Below, one piece after another: positions 62,840 through 64,000 of a DNA stretch of 64,000 bases. The first letter of the stretch is position 1. Every line of letters starts with the position of its first letter. The stretch covers positions 32,751,563 through 32,815,562 of the forward strand of contig OY986437.1 of the NCBI GenBank assembly GCA_963920525.1, written 5' to 3'. Under the pieces are notes generated by a model. It was not told the DNA's origin. It saw only the letters and a program-made list of their open reading frames with translations, and ran no database searches. Both the position numbers and the translations under genes were made by a program. This DNA comes from Dichetophora obliterata. Its lineage: Eukaryota > Arthropoda > Insecta > Diptera > Sciomyzidae.

Positions 62840-64000
62840 TATAAGCTTTTATTTAACTTGCTTCGTTCGTTTGTATGTATGTATGTATGCATGTCCTCAA
62901 AACTTGCAAGCCATTTTTCTACAACTTGTTGGTATCCGATTTAGCTGAAATTTAGCATACATATGTAAGTCCGGTGACAATGCAATATTATGATAAAAAA
63001 AATTGCCACACCCCCTTTTACCGCCCACAAATCAATAAAAATGCTATATCTCTAAAAGTACTGAGCCGATTAAGCTGAAATTTTGGCAGTAAATTTCCTT
63101 CGAGTAGAGGATAATTAATGAAAATTTTTTCCACTCCCCCTTTTACCGCCCACAAATCATTAAAATGCTATATCTCTAAAACTACTGGGCCGATTCAGCT
63201 GAAATTTTGGCAGTAAATTTCTTTCAAGTAGACAATAATTAAGAAAATTTTTGCCACTCCCCCTTTTACTGCCCACAAATCCATAAAAATGCTATATCTC
63301 TAAAACTACTGGGCCGATTCAGCTGAAATTTTGGTTGTAAATTTCCTTCGAGTAGAGGATAATTAAGAAAAAAATTTGCCACTCCCCTTTTTACCGCCCA
63401 CAAATCAATAAAAATGCTATATCTCAAAAGTACTGGGCCGATACAGCTGAAATTTTGGCAGTCAATTTCCTTCGAGTAGAGGATAATTAAGGAAAATTGT
63501 TGCCACTCCCCCTTTTACCGCCTACAAATCCATAAAATTGCTATATCTCTAAAACTACCGGGCTGATTCAGCTGAAATTTAAACAGTAGTTTCATCAAAT
63601 AAAGCATGAGACTTATGAAAACATTTGGCCACTCCCTCTTTTACCGCCTACAAATCAATAAAAATGCTATATCTCCAAAACTATGGGGCTGATTCAGCTA
63701 AAATTTTGGCAGTTAATTTCCTTCAAGTAGAGAATGGTTCAGAAAAAACGGTGCCACACCCCCTTTTACCGCCCACAAATAAATAAAAATCCTATGTCTT
63801 CAAAAGTATGGGTCTGTTTATAAGCTGATTATAACTTGCTTCGTTCGTATATATGTATGTTTGTATGTATGCATGTATGTCCGTCAAAATTTGCAAACCA
63901 TTTTTCGCAATTTTGCAAACTTGTTGGTATCCGATTAAGCTGAAATTTAACATACATATGCAGATCCGGTGACAAGGCAATATTTTAATAAAATTTTATG
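62840..64000. repeat. ~124 bp tandem array with microsatellite-headed leader, continues past window
   Basis: A leader (ACTTGCTTCGTTCGT, GTATGTATG run, CTTGTTGGTATCCGAT) is followed by seven units starting at about 63005, 63130, 63253, 63379, 63502, 63628 and 63753. Each has CCCCCTTTTACCGCCCACAA, AATGCTATATCTCTAAAAC and GGGCCGATTCAGCTGAAATT blocks. At about 63815 the leader starts again and runs to the window end. This is the architecture of DINE/Helentron-type elements or a higher-order satellite. Confidence 0.8.

Overview
The window looks like AT-rich, repeat-dense euchromatin of a higher fly (Diptera). Supporting signs are a fly-type RPAP3/Spaghetti gene with one TPR block, a canonical eukaryotic tRNA-Phe, short spliceosomal introns, and an insect transposon set that includes a DD41D (rosa-like) mariner, Jockey- and LOA-like LINEs and piggyBac elements. 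A tephritid-like fruit fly is plausible, but that is inference. No bacterial or viral gene organisation is present.

Layout, left to right. 0-4.5 kb: a copy of an unclassified CGGCC-rich repeat and a non-autonomous hAT. 4.56 kb: tRNA-Phe(GAA). 5.1-7.5 kb: a near-intact piggyBac with TTAA target duplication. 8.4-10.8 kb: a large foldback and a 5'-truncated LOA-like LINE. 11-14.7 kb: more copies of the CGGCC-rich repeat, tRNA-Ser-like sequences, a MITE and two Helitron-like repeats. 14.9-16.1 kb: a DD41D mariner with one nonsense codon. 16.2-18.3 kb: no gene recognised. 18.3-26.8 kb: a nested graveyard with an RTE-like LINE, a Jockey-like LINE split by a Tc1-like DD37E element and by a gutted piggyBac, and a Tigger-like element split by an LOA-like LINE.

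28.8-46.5 kb: the one confident protein-coding host gene, RPAP3 (Drosophila spaghetti), plus strand. It has eight coding exons and encodes 593 aa. Two introns are swollen by transposon debris (11.9 kb and 3.7 kb). All splice phases close, and the five Hsp90/Hsp70 carboxylate-clamp residues are present. A possible alternative first exon lies 0.7 kb upstream. 47-52 kb: a LINE fragment, then a short-period satellite interrupted by a gutted piggyBac and a decayed Ty3/gypsy pol. 52.7 kb: a small unrecognised ORF that may be a real gene.

56-60.4 kb: an (AT)n-rich hub holding two palindromic MITEs, a GC-richer palindrome, and the most interesting item here. That item is a complete-looking 2.8 kb DNA transposon with 32 bp terminal inverted repeats, seven direct subterminal motifs and a spliced 605-codon transposase-like gene (motif CDGCGGQNKN), which I cannot place firmly in a named superfamily. 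61.5-64 kb: two more TIR elements and a ~124 bp tandem array that runs off the window.

Apart from RPAP3 (an Hsp90 co-chaperone for R2TP clients such as RNA polymerase II) and the tRNA, nearly everything recognisable is mobile DNA, and the nesting gives a readable relative chronology.
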